Assembly: GCA_963718755.1 (NCBI GenBank)
Contig: OY970376.1
Span: forward strand, 2,480,001 to 2,544,000
Length of the DNA stretch: 64,000 bases
Source of the DNA: VRUE01 sp963718755
GTDB lineage: Bacteria > Actinomycetota > Thermoleophilia > Solirubrobacterales > 70-9
Reading direction: 5' to 3'
Part shown: one piece after another, positions 1-7,477 of the stretch
Layout: each line of letters begins with the position of its first letter
Position numbering within the stretch: the stretch's first letter is position 1
Notes under the pieces: generated by a model
Told to the model about the DNA's origin: nothing
Database searches by the model: none
Seen by the model: the letters and a program-made list of their open reading frames with translations, nothing else
Position numbers and translations under genes: made by a program

Positions 1-1
1 C

Positions 2-895
2 AGGCCGGACACCCCCGGCCCGAGGACAGGACCCGCGGGCCGACGAGCAATGTCCCTCGCCGTAATCGTCTTCCTGATCGGCGCCCTCCCCGAGCTGGGC
101 CGCATGATCGACTTCCAGCAGTTCGAGACCTTCGACCCGAGCGGTCCCGGCCTCGGCAACCTCTTCGGCCAGGTATCGCCCTTCACCGCGCTGGGGATCT
201 GGTTCTCGGGCGACTTCCGGCTGGCACCCGGAAACGGCGCCGTTTCCGCGTTCGCCTACTTTGCCGGCGCCGCCTTCGCCGCGCTACTGCTGATCTACGG
301 GCTGATCGTCAGCTGGCGCCGGCGGGAGACGACGATCCTCGCCGGTGTCCTGGCAGTTGCTCTCCTCTATGTGGCAGCCCGCCTCGGCGGCACGCCATAC
401 ACCTCAGCCAAGGCGCTCGCGATGGCGGCTCCTCTCGCGAGCCTGGCAATCGTCCTGCCGCTGCTGCGCCGGCCGGTGGCGGCGCTTTACCTGGCCCTCG
501 CCGGCCTCTGCTCGCTGCTCGCCTTCGCCAACGCTCCGGTCGGCCCGACCTCCTACTCGCCCGCGCTGACCGGGCTGCGGCCGCTGCTCGCCGACGGCTC
601 GACCCTGGTGCTCGCGCCCGATTCCCTGCTCGCCGACGAACAGGGCGAGCGCTACATCGTCTGGGAGCTGCGCGGCGGGCGCGTTTGCATCGAACCGGAG
701 AGTGCCGCCGGGGGGCGCCCGCCGGCGGGGATCAAGTACGTCATCACCAGTCGCGCGCCCGGGCGGCCGCCGTTCGGCCGGCTGACCCTGCGCGCGGGTG
801 CCGGCCCCTACACCCTCTGGGAACGCCGGGGGGACGTCGGCGGGCCGAGCCCCTGCCCGCTGATCGCCGTGCGCCAGGCGCGTGCCGGCGGATAG
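2..895 (+). CDS. C-terminal part of a polytopic membrane protein (5' end outside window)
   Basis: The frame is open from the left edge, so this is the 3' part of a gene that starts outside the window; the first ATG inside is at 50. About 297 residues are visible. They contain several strongly hydrophobic stretches consistent with membrane helices (near residues 17-28, 80-105, 110-125 and 138-172 from the edge), then a soluble tail of about 110 residues rich in Pro and Gly. No catalytic motif is visible. Membrane proteins of this shape are often annotated as glycosyltransferase-like in actinobacteria, but nothing here proves that. It ends 75 nt before thrS. Confidence 0.6.
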   Translation, partial: RPDTPGPRTGPAGRRAMSLAVIVFLIGALPELGRMIDFQQFETFDPSGPGLGNLFGQVSPFTALGIWFSGDFRLAPGNGAVSAFAYFAGAAFAALLLIYGLIVSWRRRETTILAGVLAVALLYVAARLGGTPYTSAKALAMAAPLASLAIVLPLLRRPVAALYLALAGLCSLLAFANAPVGPTSYSPALTGLRPLLADGSTLVLAPDSLLADEQGERYIVWELRGGRVCIEPESAAGGRPPAGIKYVITSRAPGRPPFGRLTLRAGAGPYTLWERRGDVGGPSPCPLIAVRQARAGG

Positions 896-957
896 TGGAC
901 TTTTGTGTCCCTCATAGGGGTTCCAATGCTTCACTAAACGATGTGGGCCCTGCCGCG

Positions 958-963
958 TAGCAT
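958..963 (+). promoter_or_regulatory. -10-like hexamer of thrS
   Basis: TAGCAT lies 7 nt before the ATG at 971. With the usual distance from -10 box to start site, transcription would begin at or next to the start codon (leaderless). It also favours 971 over the ATGs at 941 and 962. Confidence 0.5.
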
Positions 964-970
964 GGGGGCG

Positions 971-2905
971 ATGGAGGCCGCGACCAAAATCACCGCAAAG
1001 CTGCCCGACGGCACGCCGCTCGAGCTGCCCGAGGGCTTGACCGGGGCTGATGCTGCGGCGGCGATCGGGCCGGGCCTGGCCAAGGCAGCGCTGGCAATTC
1101 GCGTCGACGGCGAGCTGCGCGACCTCGGCGCGGCCTTGCCGGACGGCGCCGAGATAGCGATCCTCACCGACCGCGACGCCGAGGCGCTGGAGCTGATCCG
1201 CCACGACGCGGCTCACGTCATGGCTGAGGCGGTGCTGGAGCTCTACCCCGGGACCAAGGTCACGATCGGCCCGCCGATCGAGCAGGGCTTCTACTACGAC
1301 TTCGAGTTCCCCGAGGGCACCAGGATCAACGAGGACGACCTCGAGCGGATCGAGGCGGCGATGCGCGAGCACATCGCCGCCGACGAGGCATTCGAGCGCC
1401 GCGACATTCCCGTCGCAGAGGCGATCGAGATCTTCCGCGCCCAGGGCCAGGACTACAAGGTCGAGCTGATCGAGGACCTGATTCGCGACGAAGGCGTCGA
1501 GACCGTCTCGCTCTACCGCAACGGCCCCTTCGAGGACCTCTGCCGCGGCCCGCACGGCCCGTCCACCGGCCGCATCGCCGCGGTCAAGCTGAGCTCGCTC
1601 GCCGGTGCCTACTGGCGTGGAGACGAGAGCCGGGCGATGCTGACCAGGATCTACGGCACGGCCTTCTTCTCGAAGAAGGACCTCAACCTGCATCTCGAAC
1701 GGATCGAGGAGGCGAAGGCGCGGGACCATCGCCGCCTTGGGCCCCAGCTCGGCCTCTTCATGCTGCGCAAGGAGGCGCCCGGCATGCCCTTCTGGCTCGA
1801 CCACGGGACCACGCTGCTGCGCCTGATCGAGGCCGAGGTGCAAGAGCAGCTGCGCAAGCGCGAGTACACCGAGATCAAGACGCCGCACCTGATGGACGTC
1901 GAGCTCTGGCACCGCTCCGGCCACTGGGACAACTACCAGGAGAACATGTACTTCACCGAGTCGAAGGAGCGCCAGTACGCGATCCGGCCGATGAACTGCC
2001 CTGGCGCCTGCCTCGTCTTTGACGCCGACCGCCACTCCTACCGCGAGCTGCCGCTGCGCATCGCCGAGTTCGGGCAGGTTTCGCGCGCCGAGCGCGAGGG
2101 CGTCCTGCACGGCCTGCTGCGGGTCCGCGCCTTCACCCAGGACGACGCCCACATCTACTGCACGCCGGAGCAGATCGTCGATGAGGTGACCGGCGTCTGC
2201 GAGGCGATCGACGAGCTCTACGCGCGCTTCGGCTTCGAGGACGTCCACATCGAGCTCTCGACCCGGCCGGAGAAGTCGATCGGCAGCGAGGAGCAGTGGG
2301 CGCAGGCGGAGGAGGCGCTGCGCGGCGCGCTCGAGAGCCAGGACCGCGAGTACACGCTCAACCCCGGTGACGGCGCCTTCTACGGACCGAAGGTCGACTT
2401 CCACATCACCGATGCTCTCGGCCGCTCCTGGCAGTGCGGCACCTGTCAGGTCGACTTCTTCATGCCCGAGCGCTTCGACCTCACCTACACCGACCAGAAC
2501 GACGACCCGCAGCGGCCGGTGATGATCCACCGCGCCCTGCTCGGCTCGATGGAGCGCTTCGCCGGCATCCTGATCGAGCACTACGGTGGCCGCTTCCCAG
2601 TCTGGCTGGCGCCGGTGCAGGCGACAGTGCTGCCGATCTCCGACCGGCACGTCGAGTTCGGCAACAAGGTCGCGACCGCACTGCGCGAGCTGGGCGTCAG
2701 GGTCGAGGTGGACCGTCGCTCGGAGTCGATTGGGAAGAAGGTCCGCGACGCCGAACTGGCCCGCAACCCCTACATGCTGGTGGTCGGCGACCGCGAGGAA
2801 GAGGGCGGCAAGGTTGCCGTTCGCTCGCACGCCGACGGCGAGCTGGGCGCGATGGAGCTGGCCGATTTCGCCGACCTCGTGCACCGCGCCGAGCAGGTCG
2901 CCTGA
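971..2905 (+). CDS. thrS: Threonyl-tRNA synthetase
   Basis: Charges tRNA-Thr with threonine in the cytoplasm. All domains are present in 644 residues, a normal length. A TGS domain occupies about 6-65. The editing domain has HDAAH (H78, H82) and CRGPH (C191, H195), the two halves of its metal-type site. The class II core has the zinc ligands C343 (MNCPG), H394 (DDAH) and H520 (VMIH). The C-terminal anticodon-binding domain follows from about residue 540. The start at 971 is chosen because a TANNNT hexamer sits 7 nt upstream and the TGS domain begins soon after; 941 and 962 are in-frame alternatives. Family known, function certain. Confidence 0.96.
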   Translation: MEAATKITAKLPDGTPLELPEGLTGADAAAAIGPGLAKAALAIRVDGELRDLGAALPDGAEIAILTDRDAEALELIRHDAAHVMAEAVLELYPGTKVTIGPPIEQGFYYDFEFPEGTRINEDDLERIEAAMREHIAADEAFERRDIPVAEAIEIFRAQGQDYKVELIEDLIRDEGVETVSLYRNGPFEDLCRGPHGPSTGRIAAVKLSSLAGAYWRGDESRAMLTRIYGTAFFSKKDLNLHLERIEEAKARDHRRLGPQLGLFMLRKEAPGMPFWLDHGTTLLRLIEAEVQEQLRKREYTEIKTPHLMDVELWHRSGHWDNYQENMYFTESKERQYAIRPMNCPGACLVFDADRHSYRELPLRIAEFGQVSRAEREGVLHGLLRVRAFTQDDAHIYCTPEQIVDEVTGVCEAIDELYARFGFEDVHIELSTRPEKSIGSEEQWAQAEEALRGALESQDREYTLNPGDGAFYGPKVDFHITDALGRSWQCGTCQVDFFMPERFDLTYTDQNDDPQRPVMIHRALLGSMERFAGILIEHYGGRFPVWLAPVQATVLPISDRHVEFGNKVATALRELGVRVEVDRRSESIGKKVRDAELARNPYMLVVGDREEEGGKVAVRSHADGELGAMELADFADLVHRAEQVA

Positions 2906-2935
2906 GCGCCGCCGACCGTGAATCGGCCCTGTCCC

Positions 2936-2941
2936 TATACT
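2936..2941 (+). promoter_or_regulatory. Possible infC promoter -10 (TATACT)
   Basis: TATACT lies about 105 nt before the infC start, in the 141-nt thrS-infC gap. No convincing -35 box is visible. If used, infC would have a leader of roughly 100 nt, unlike the leaderless genes nearby. Confidence 0.25.
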
Positions 2942-3046
2942 TCCGGACACTTGTTCGCAGGCATGCCAAACACACCGCGCCGCTGAGCGTCCCGTGGCCG
3001 CCTCCGCATCCCTCGTCCTCTTGAAGTCTCACCTCTCCTTTCACTA

Positions 3047-3661
3047 GTGCCTGTTCCGCGCAGGTTCGATCGTCGTCCGCCCGAGCGCGATACCACGCGT
3101 ATCAATGAGCGGATCCGTGTTCCAAAAGTGCGGCTGATCGGCGCCGAGGGGGAGCAGCTTGGGATCGTCGAGATTGCCGAGGCGATGAAACGGGCTCAGG
3201 ACGCCGAACTCGACCTGGTCGAGGTGGCTCCGGGCTCAAAGCCGCCGGTCACCCGCCTGCTCGATTACTCGAAGTACAAGTACGAGCAGGAGCAGAAGCA
3301 GAAGGCTGCCCGCAAGCACCAGACCCAGGTCAACGTGCGCGAGATCAAGCTGCGGCCGAAGATTGCCACCCACGACTACGAGACCAAGAAGGGCCACGTC
3401 GAGCGCTTCTTGCGTCAGCGCAACAAAGTCAAGATCACGATCATGTTCCGCGGCCGTGAGCAGGCGCATCCGGAGCGCGGCCGCGACCTGCTCAAACGCC
3501 TCTTCGAGGATCTCGATGGGCTCGCCACGATCGAGTCCGAGCCACTGCAGGAAGGGCGAAACATGAGCATGATGCTGGCCCCCAGCAAAGAGGCGGTGGC
3601 CGAGGCGGACAAAGAGAAGACGGAGGGCGAGCAGGACCCTCCCGACGGGGATTCCACTTAA
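3047..3661 (+). CDS. infC: Translation initiation factor IF-3
   Basis: Binds the 30S subunit and checks start-codon pairing. The N-terminal domain begins with INERIRVPKVRLIG (about residues 20-33), a Tyr/Lys-rich linker follows (YSKYKYEQEQKQKAARK), and the C-terminal domain holds the conserved VREIKLRPKI and HDYETKKGHVERFL. Length is 204 residues; the acidic tail after about 185 is longer than in compact IF-3s. The likely start is GTG at 3047, right after CACTA; no good ribosome binding site is seen. The last codons (DPPDGDST) lie in the left arm of a long inverted repeat, and the stop TAA is inside its conserved core. The usual partners rpmI-rplT lie beyond a convergent wecB. Confidence 0.95.
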   Translation: MPVPRRFDRRPPERDTTRINERIRVPKVRLIGAEGEQLGIVEIAEAMKRAQDAELDLVEVAPGSKPPVTRLLDYSKYKYEQEQKQKAARKHQTQVNVREIKLRPKIATHDYETKKGHVERFLRQRNKVKITIMFRGREQAHPERGRDLLKRLFEDLDGLATIESEPLQEGRNMSMMLAPSKEAVAEADKEKTEGEQDPPDGDST

Positions 3662-3747
3662 CTTTTTCGGTGAATCGCCTCGGGGCTGTCGCCCGGAGAC
3701 CCGTGGCGAAAAAGTACAAGACGTTCCATCCCCGTCGGGAGGGTCCT
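3633..3747. repeat. Palindromic gene-end element, family 1, infC/wecB copy
   Basis: Outer arms AGGACCCTCCCGACGGGGAT (3633-3652) and its exact reverse complement (3728-3747) form a perfect 20-bp stem. The left arm is infC coding sequence and the right arm reaches the wecB stop codon. Inside is a second perfect stem, CTTTTTCG (3662-3669) with CGAAAAAG (3707-3714). Bases next to the inner stem (CACTTAA before, GTGAATCG after, TACAAGACGTTC on the right) recur almost unchanged at miaB/miaA (27058-27171), while the outer arms there are unrelated. The two flanking genes converge, so a two-way terminator role is possible, but there is no U tract. Confidence 0.75.
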
Positions 3748-4813
3748 ACGTCAGCGCGTCGGCAATTCTCTCTGCCGCCTTGCCGTCCCAGAGAGGCGGC
3801 GGCTCGGATGGTTTTGCTGGCCTCCCGTTGAGCGCCGCCGGGACCCCGGCAATTGCTGCTGGATCCAAGCCGAGGAGGGTGTTGGTGCCGGCACGGATCG
3901 TCACCGGGCGCTCGGTGTTGTCGCGCAGGGTGAAGCAGGGGACTCCGAGGTAGGTCGTCTCCTCCTGAATGCCGCCTGAGTCGGTGAGGACGGCGCCGGC
4001 ATCGGCGACCAGCGAGAGGAAGTCGACGTAGCCGAGCGGCTCGGAGAGGACCAGGCCCGGGTGCTCGGCGGAGATCGCCTCCATTTTCACGCGGGTGCGC
4101 GGGTGGACCGGGAAGACCACCGGCATCTCGCGGGCGAGCTCGGTCAGCTGCCGCACGGTCTCCGGCAGTAGGTCGCCGTCGACAAGGGCGGGGCGATGCA
4201 GGGTAACGAGCATGAACTCACCCGGCTCGACCCCGAGCTTGCTCGCCGACCCGGCGGCGCGAAAGCGCCCCTCGAGGGCCACCAGCGTGTCGATCATCGT
4301 GTTGCCGACGAAATGCATGCGCTCGTCGCCGATGCCCTCGGCGCGCAGATTCTCGATCGCCTCGTCGCTGTGCAGGAACAGGTACTCGGAGAACTCGTCG
4401 GCGACGATTCGGTTGACCTCCTCGGGCATCGTGCGGTCGAAGCTGCGCAGGCCAGACTCGATGTGGGCGAGCGGGATATGCATCTTCGCCGCCGTCAGCA
4501 CTGCCGCCAGGGTCGAGTTGACGTCACCGGGGACCATCACCAGGTCCGGTTTCTCCTCTTCCAGGACCGGCTCGAGCCGGTCCATCGTGCGCGCGGTCTG
4601 AGTGGCATGGCTGCCCGAGCCGACCTCGAGCATGTAATCGGGTGCCGGCACGCCCAGCTCCTCGAAGAACACCTCTGACATCGCCCGGTCGTAGTGCTGA
4701 CCGGTATGGACGATCGCGTGGCGGCCGTCGGGCAGGCGCTCGCGCATAGCCGCGATGACCGGCGCCGTCTTGACGAAGTTGGGCCGGGTTCCAATCACGT
4801 AAACGATCCGCAT
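3746..4813 (-). CDS. wecB: UDP-N-acetylglucosamine 2-epimerase (non-hydrolysing)
   Basis: Interconverts UDP-GlcNAc and UDP-ManNAc for cell-surface polysaccharide. The family motifs are all visible in 355 residues (usual length): GTRPNFVKTAPVI at the N-terminus, TGQHYDRAMS, VPGDVNSTLAA, HIESGLRSFDRTMPEEVNR, FVGNTMIDTL, and the C-terminal TDSGGIQEETTYLGVPCFTLRDNTERP. It runs against its neighbours and sits between infC and rpmI, an unusual break in the infC-rpmI-rplT operon. Its stop is at the edge of the infC palindromic element. A TACGCT box 9 nt before the ATG suggests a leaderless mRNA. Confidence 0.93.
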   Translation of the reverse strand: MRIVYVIGTRPNFVKTAPVIAAMRERLPDGRHAIVHTGQHYDRAMSEVFFEELGVPAPDYMLEVGSGSHATQTARTMDRLEPVLEEEKPDLVMVPGDVNSTLAAVLTAAKMHIPLAHIESGLRSFDRTMPEEVNRIVADEFSEYLFLHSDEAIENLRAEGIGDERMHFVGNTMIDTLVALEGRFRAAGSASKLGVEPGEFMLVTLHRPALVDGDLLPETVRQLTELAREMPVVFPVHPRTRVKMEAISAEHPGLVLSEPLGYVDFLSLVADAGAVLTDSGGIQEETTYLGVPCFTLRDNTERPVTIRAGTNTLLGLDPAAIAGVPAALNGRPAKPSEPPPLWDGKAAERIADALT

Positions 4814-4814
4814 G

Positions 4815-4851
4815 GCCGCGGCAGCGTACCGGCGCCGTCCGCTGCCGCGGC
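4815..4851. repeat. Hairpin overlapping the wecB promoter
   Basis: Perfect 12-bp inverted repeat GCCGCGGCAGCG (4815-4826) / CGCTGCCGCGGC (4840-4851) with a 13-nt loop, between divergent wecB and rpmI. It begins 1 nt from the wecB start codon and overlaps its predicted -10 box, so it could act as an operator or mRNA structure. Confidence 0.5.
4823..4828 (-). promoter_or_regulatory. -10-like hexamer of wecB
   Basis: TACGCT (minus strand) is 9 nt before the wecB ATG with no ribosome binding site between; predicts a leaderless or nearly leaderless transcript. Confidence 0.4.
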
Positions 4852-4886
4852 GTCACCGCTCGCCGGTCTGCTTCAATACCCGTCCG

Positions 4887-5087
4887 ATGCCGAAGATGAA
4901 GACCCATTCCGGCGCTAAGAAGCGCTTCCGCAAGACCGCCAAGGGCAAGCTGCGTGGGCGGCGTGCGTACTCGAGCCACATCCTCGAGAAAAAGTCGCCG
5001 AAGCGCAAGCGGCAGATGGGGCGTCCGGTCGTAATCGCCAAGGCCGATGAAAAGCGCGTGCGGACCCTGCTTGGAGGCGGAAAGTGA
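4887..5087 (+). CDS. rpmI: 50S ribosomal protein L35
   Basis: Small basic protein of the large ribosomal subunit, 66 residues. The N-terminus MPKMKTHSGAKKRF is the family signature, followed by KTAKGKLRGRRAYSSHIL and KRKRQMGRP. The ATG at 4887 is chosen because the signature starts there; the second ATG at 4896 is less likely. Its stop overlaps the rplT start as GTGA, so the two are translationally coupled. It is divergent from wecB rather than following infC directly. Confidence 0.95.
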   Translation: MPKMKTHSGAKKRFRKTAKGKLRGRRAYSSHILEKKSPKRKRQMGRPVVIAKADEKRVRTLLGGGK

Positions 5088-5443
5088 GCCGGGTCAAGCG
5101 CTCAGTCCACGCCCGCAAGAAGCGGCGCAAGGTGCTGAAGGAAGCGAAAGGCTACTTCGGTCGCAAGCACTCCTCCTACCGCTTCGCCAAAGAGCAGGTG
5201 CAGCGGTCGGGGATGTACGCGTACAGGGACCGGCGCAACCGCAAGCGCGAGTTCCGGCGGCTCTGGATCACCAGGATCAACGCCGCCGCGCGGCTCGAGG
5301 GCATGAGCTACTCGCAGCTGATGCACGGCCTCAACGAGGCCGGGGTCGAGGTGAACCGCAAGATGCTCGCCGAGATCGCGGTTTCCGACCGCGAGGCCTT
5401 TCGCCGATTTGTCGAGCTAGCCCGGGAGGGTGTGGCCGCCTAA
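5084..5443 (+). CDS. rplT: 50S ribosomal protein L20
   Basis: Early-assembly protein of the large subunit that binds 23S rRNA. The 119 residues match the family length and motifs: SRVKRSVHARKKRRKVLKEA at the N-terminus, KGYFGRKHSSYRFA, the YRDRRNRKREFRRLWI RNA-binding stretch, and INAAARLEGMSYSQLM. It starts with GTG inside the rpmI stop (4-bp overlap). In many bacteria L20 represses infC-rpmI-rplT through the leader; here wecB separates infC, so only rpmI-rplT could share such control. A strong intrinsic terminator follows. Confidence 0.96.
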   Translation: MSRVKRSVHARKKRRKVLKEAKGYFGRKHSSYRFAKEQVQRSGMYAYRDRRNRKREFRRLWITRINAAARLEGMSYSQLMHGLNEAGVEVNRKMLAEIAVSDREAFRRFVELAREGVAA

Positions 5444-5473
5444 CCGCGACCCCACACACTTCACTTTCCCGGG

Positions 5474-5500
5474 CGGGCCTTTTTCAAGGCCCGTTTTTTT
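5474..5500 (+). terminator. Intrinsic terminator after rplT
   Basis: Perfect 8-bp stem CGGGCCTT (5474-5481) / AAGGCCCG (5486-5493) with loop TTTC, followed by seven T (5494-5500). It is the only textbook U-tract terminator I found in the window. Confidence 0.93.
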
Positions 5501-5574
5501 GTTGTCAATTTTGCTTGTCGGTTATTGATCTGGGTGTTCCAGGAGAAGATTCGACCGAACCGAACTGAGACGAG

Positions 5575-6363
5575 ATGATTTCCAGCCCCCACAACGAGAA
5601 GCTGAAGCTGGTCCGCAAGCTGCGCGAGCGCAAGCACCGCGAGCGCGAGGGCCTGTTTGTGACCGAGGGCGAGGACCTGGTCGAGGCCGGGCTGGCGGCC
5701 GGCGCCCGGCCGCGCTTCGTGCTCAGCGCCGCGGGCAGCGGTCTGGGCGGCGAAGAGATTGAGCGTGATCTGCTGGATGAGGTCTCGGCGCTTGGCTCCG
5801 GGACGCGGATGATCGCCGTCTGGCCGCTGTCGTGGGCCAGCGAGGCGAACGGCCCCTGCGTCTACCTCCATGGCGTCGCCGATCCCGGCAACGTCGGCGC
5901 CGTGGTTCGAACCGCCCATGCCCTGGTAGGGGGCACGGTCGTGCTCGGCCCCGATTGCGCCGACCCGTTCGGGCCAAAGGCGGTTCGAGCGAGCATGGGA
6001 TCGATCTTCGGCCAGCAGCTGCTGCGCGGCGGTATCGATGCGACGCCCCGGCCGCGAGCGGCGCTGGTGCCGCGAGGCGGCGAAGCGCTGGGAGCGCTGG
6101 AAGGCATCACGACTCTCTGCCTCGGCGCCGAGCGCGAGGGGCTGTCGGCCGAGCTGGTGGGCGAATGCGATGTCGAGGTGACGATCCCCTTGCGCAGCGG
6201 AGCGGCGGAGTCACTCAATGTCGCTGCTGCTGCGGCAATTGGCATCGAGCGCGTAGCGAGCGCGGCGTCCATATCTGACTCTTCGCAAGCGGGCGGAGCG
6301 GGAGACTTGACGTCCAAGCGGTTATCGTCGCCCGCCATGCAGGAGGCAGCCGACGATGCTTGA
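5575..6363 (+). CDS. TrmH/SpoU-family rRNA (tRNA) 2'-O-methyltransferase
   Basis: SPOUT-class methyltransferase that methylates a ribose 2'-OH of structured RNA, probably 23S rRNA. The N-terminal substrate-binding domain starts with SPHNEKLKLVRKLRERKHRE and FVTEGEDLVEAG. The catalytic domain has motif 1 DPGNVGAVVRTAHAL, motif 2 around LCLGAEREGLS and motif 3 IPLRSGAAESLNVAAAAAI. The length, 262 residues, is normal for the group, with a low-complexity tail. The stop overlaps the pheS start (ATGCTTGA), a common position for this family. The exact target base cannot be read from sequence, so no gene symbol is given. Confidence 0.88.
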   Translation: MISSPHNEKLKLVRKLRERKHREREGLFVTEGEDLVEAGLAAGARPRFVLSAAGSGLGGEEIERDLLDEVSALGSGTRMIAVWPLSWASEANGPCVYLHGVADPGNVGAVVRTAHALVGGTVVLGPDCADPFGPKAVRASMGSIFGQQLLRGGIDATPRPRAALVPRGGEALGALEGITTLCLGAEREGLSAELVGECDVEVTIPLRSGAAESLNVAAAAAIGIERVASAASISDSSQAGGAGDLTSKRLSSPAMQEAADDA

Positions 6364-7414
6364 GCGGATCGAGGAGATCGAGTCAGAGGCAACGGCAGCG
6401 ATCGAGGTTGCCGCCGGCACCGCCGAGCTGGAGGAGCTGCGGGTCCGCTACCTCGGCCGCAAAGCGGAGCTGACGACGATCCTGCGTGGCATCGCCGAGC
6501 TGCCGGCGGAGGAACGGGGGAAGGTCGGCGGCGGCGCAAACCGGACGCGGCAGGCGCTGGAAGCCCTGCTCGAACGCCGCGCCGCAGAGCTCGACGCCAC
6601 CGAGCTGGAGGCTCAGCTGGCGGGGGACCGGATCGACGTCACTTTGCCGGGAGCCCCTGTGCGCCCCGCCGGCCACCTGCACCTGATCACCCGCACGACG
6701 CGGCAGATCGAGGACGTGATGATCGGCCTCGGCTACCAGGTGGTGGAGGGCCCTGAGATCGAGCATGACTACTACAACTTCACCGCGCTCAACCACCCGC
6801 CGGGACATCCGGCGCGGATGCTTCAGGACACCTTCTATATCCAGTCCCACCCCGACGTACTGCTGCGCACCCACACCTCACCGGTGCAGATCCGCGCGAT
6901 GGAGGTTCAGCCGCCGCCGATCTTCGTGATCATGCCCGGCAAGGTCTACCGGCGCGACTCCGACGCCACCCATACGCCGATGTTCCATCAGGTCGAGGGG
7001 CTGGCGATCGGCGAGGGGATCACCCTTGCCGACCTTCAGGGCACGCTGGAAGAAATGCTCAAGGCGATCTTCGGTTCGGGACGCGAGGCGAGGATGCGGC
7101 CGCACTTCTTCCCCTTCACCGAGCCGAGCGTCGAGTTCGACGTCTCCTGCTTCCAGTGCGAGGGCACGGGCCATCTGGTCGGCGGCGAGCGCTGCAATCT
7201 CTGTAAGGGGCAGGGTTGGATCGAGGTCGGTGGCGCCGGCATGGTCGACCCCAATGTGCTCGGCTTCGTCACCGATCACGGCTACGACCCCGAACGGGTC
7301 CAGGGCTTCGCCTTCGGGATGGGGGTCGAGCGGATCGCGATGCTGCGCCATGGTGTGCCGGATTTGCGGCGCTTCTTCGACAACGACGTGCGGATGCTGG
7401 AGCAGTTCCCCTGA
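6356..7414 (+). CDS. pheS: Phenylalanyl-tRNA synthetase alpha subunit
   Basis: Catalytic subunit of the PheRS heterotetramer. The N-terminal coiled coil is at 1-90, and the class II core contains GYQVVEGPEIEHDYYNF, LLRTHTSPVQIRAM, the motif 2 region FVIMPGKVYRRDSDATHTP and motif 3 near the end (GFAFGMGVERIAML). An insertion with paired cysteines (C265, C268, C280, C283) looks like a zinc ribbon; such Cys pairs are known in actinobacterial PheS. An AGGAGG ribosome binding site (6341-6346) lies 9 nt before the ATG. Just after the stop, GCCAATGC starts a hairpin. pheT follows after 63 nt. Confidence 0.96.
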   Translation: MLERIEEIESEATAAIEVAAGTAELEELRVRYLGRKAELTTILRGIAELPAEERGKVGGGANRTRQALEALLERRAAELDATELEAQLAGDRIDVTLPGAPVRPAGHLHLITRTTRQIEDVMIGLGYQVVEGPEIEHDYYNFTALNHPPGHPARMLQDTFYIQSHPDVLLRTHTSPVQIRAMEVQPPPIFVIMPGKVYRRDSDATHTPMFHQVEGLAIGEGITLADLQGTLEEMLKAIFGSGREARMRPHFFPFTEPSVEFDVSCFQCEGTGHLVGGERCNLCKGQGWIEVGGAGMVDPNVLGFVTDHGYDPERVQGFAFGMGVERIAMLRHGVPDLRRFFDNDVRMLEQFP

Positions 7415-7466
7415 GCCAATGCGGAACGAACGTCGAAATCTGACTCTGCGTGAGTGGAGCATTGGC
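7415..7466. repeat. Inverted repeat directly after the pheS stop
   Basis: GCCAATGC (7415-7422) and GCATTGGC (7459-7466), 8 bp, flanking 36 nt. The left arm begins on the base after the pheS TGA. It is the weakest member of the gene-end inverted repeats; no conserved core is recognised. Confidence 0.4.
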
Positions 7467-7477
7467 GAGGCCTTGAT

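Noticed and set aside
896..970. T-box or other riboswitch before thrS
   Set aside because: The gap is only 75 nt and a -10-like box adjoins the start; no T-box motifs.
404..2950. 848-codon open frame antisense to thrS, and similar long minus-strand frames opposite other genes
   Set aside because: A shadow of codon bias in GC-rich DNA: no domain, Arg/Gly/Ala-rich sequence, and strong genes lie on the other strand.
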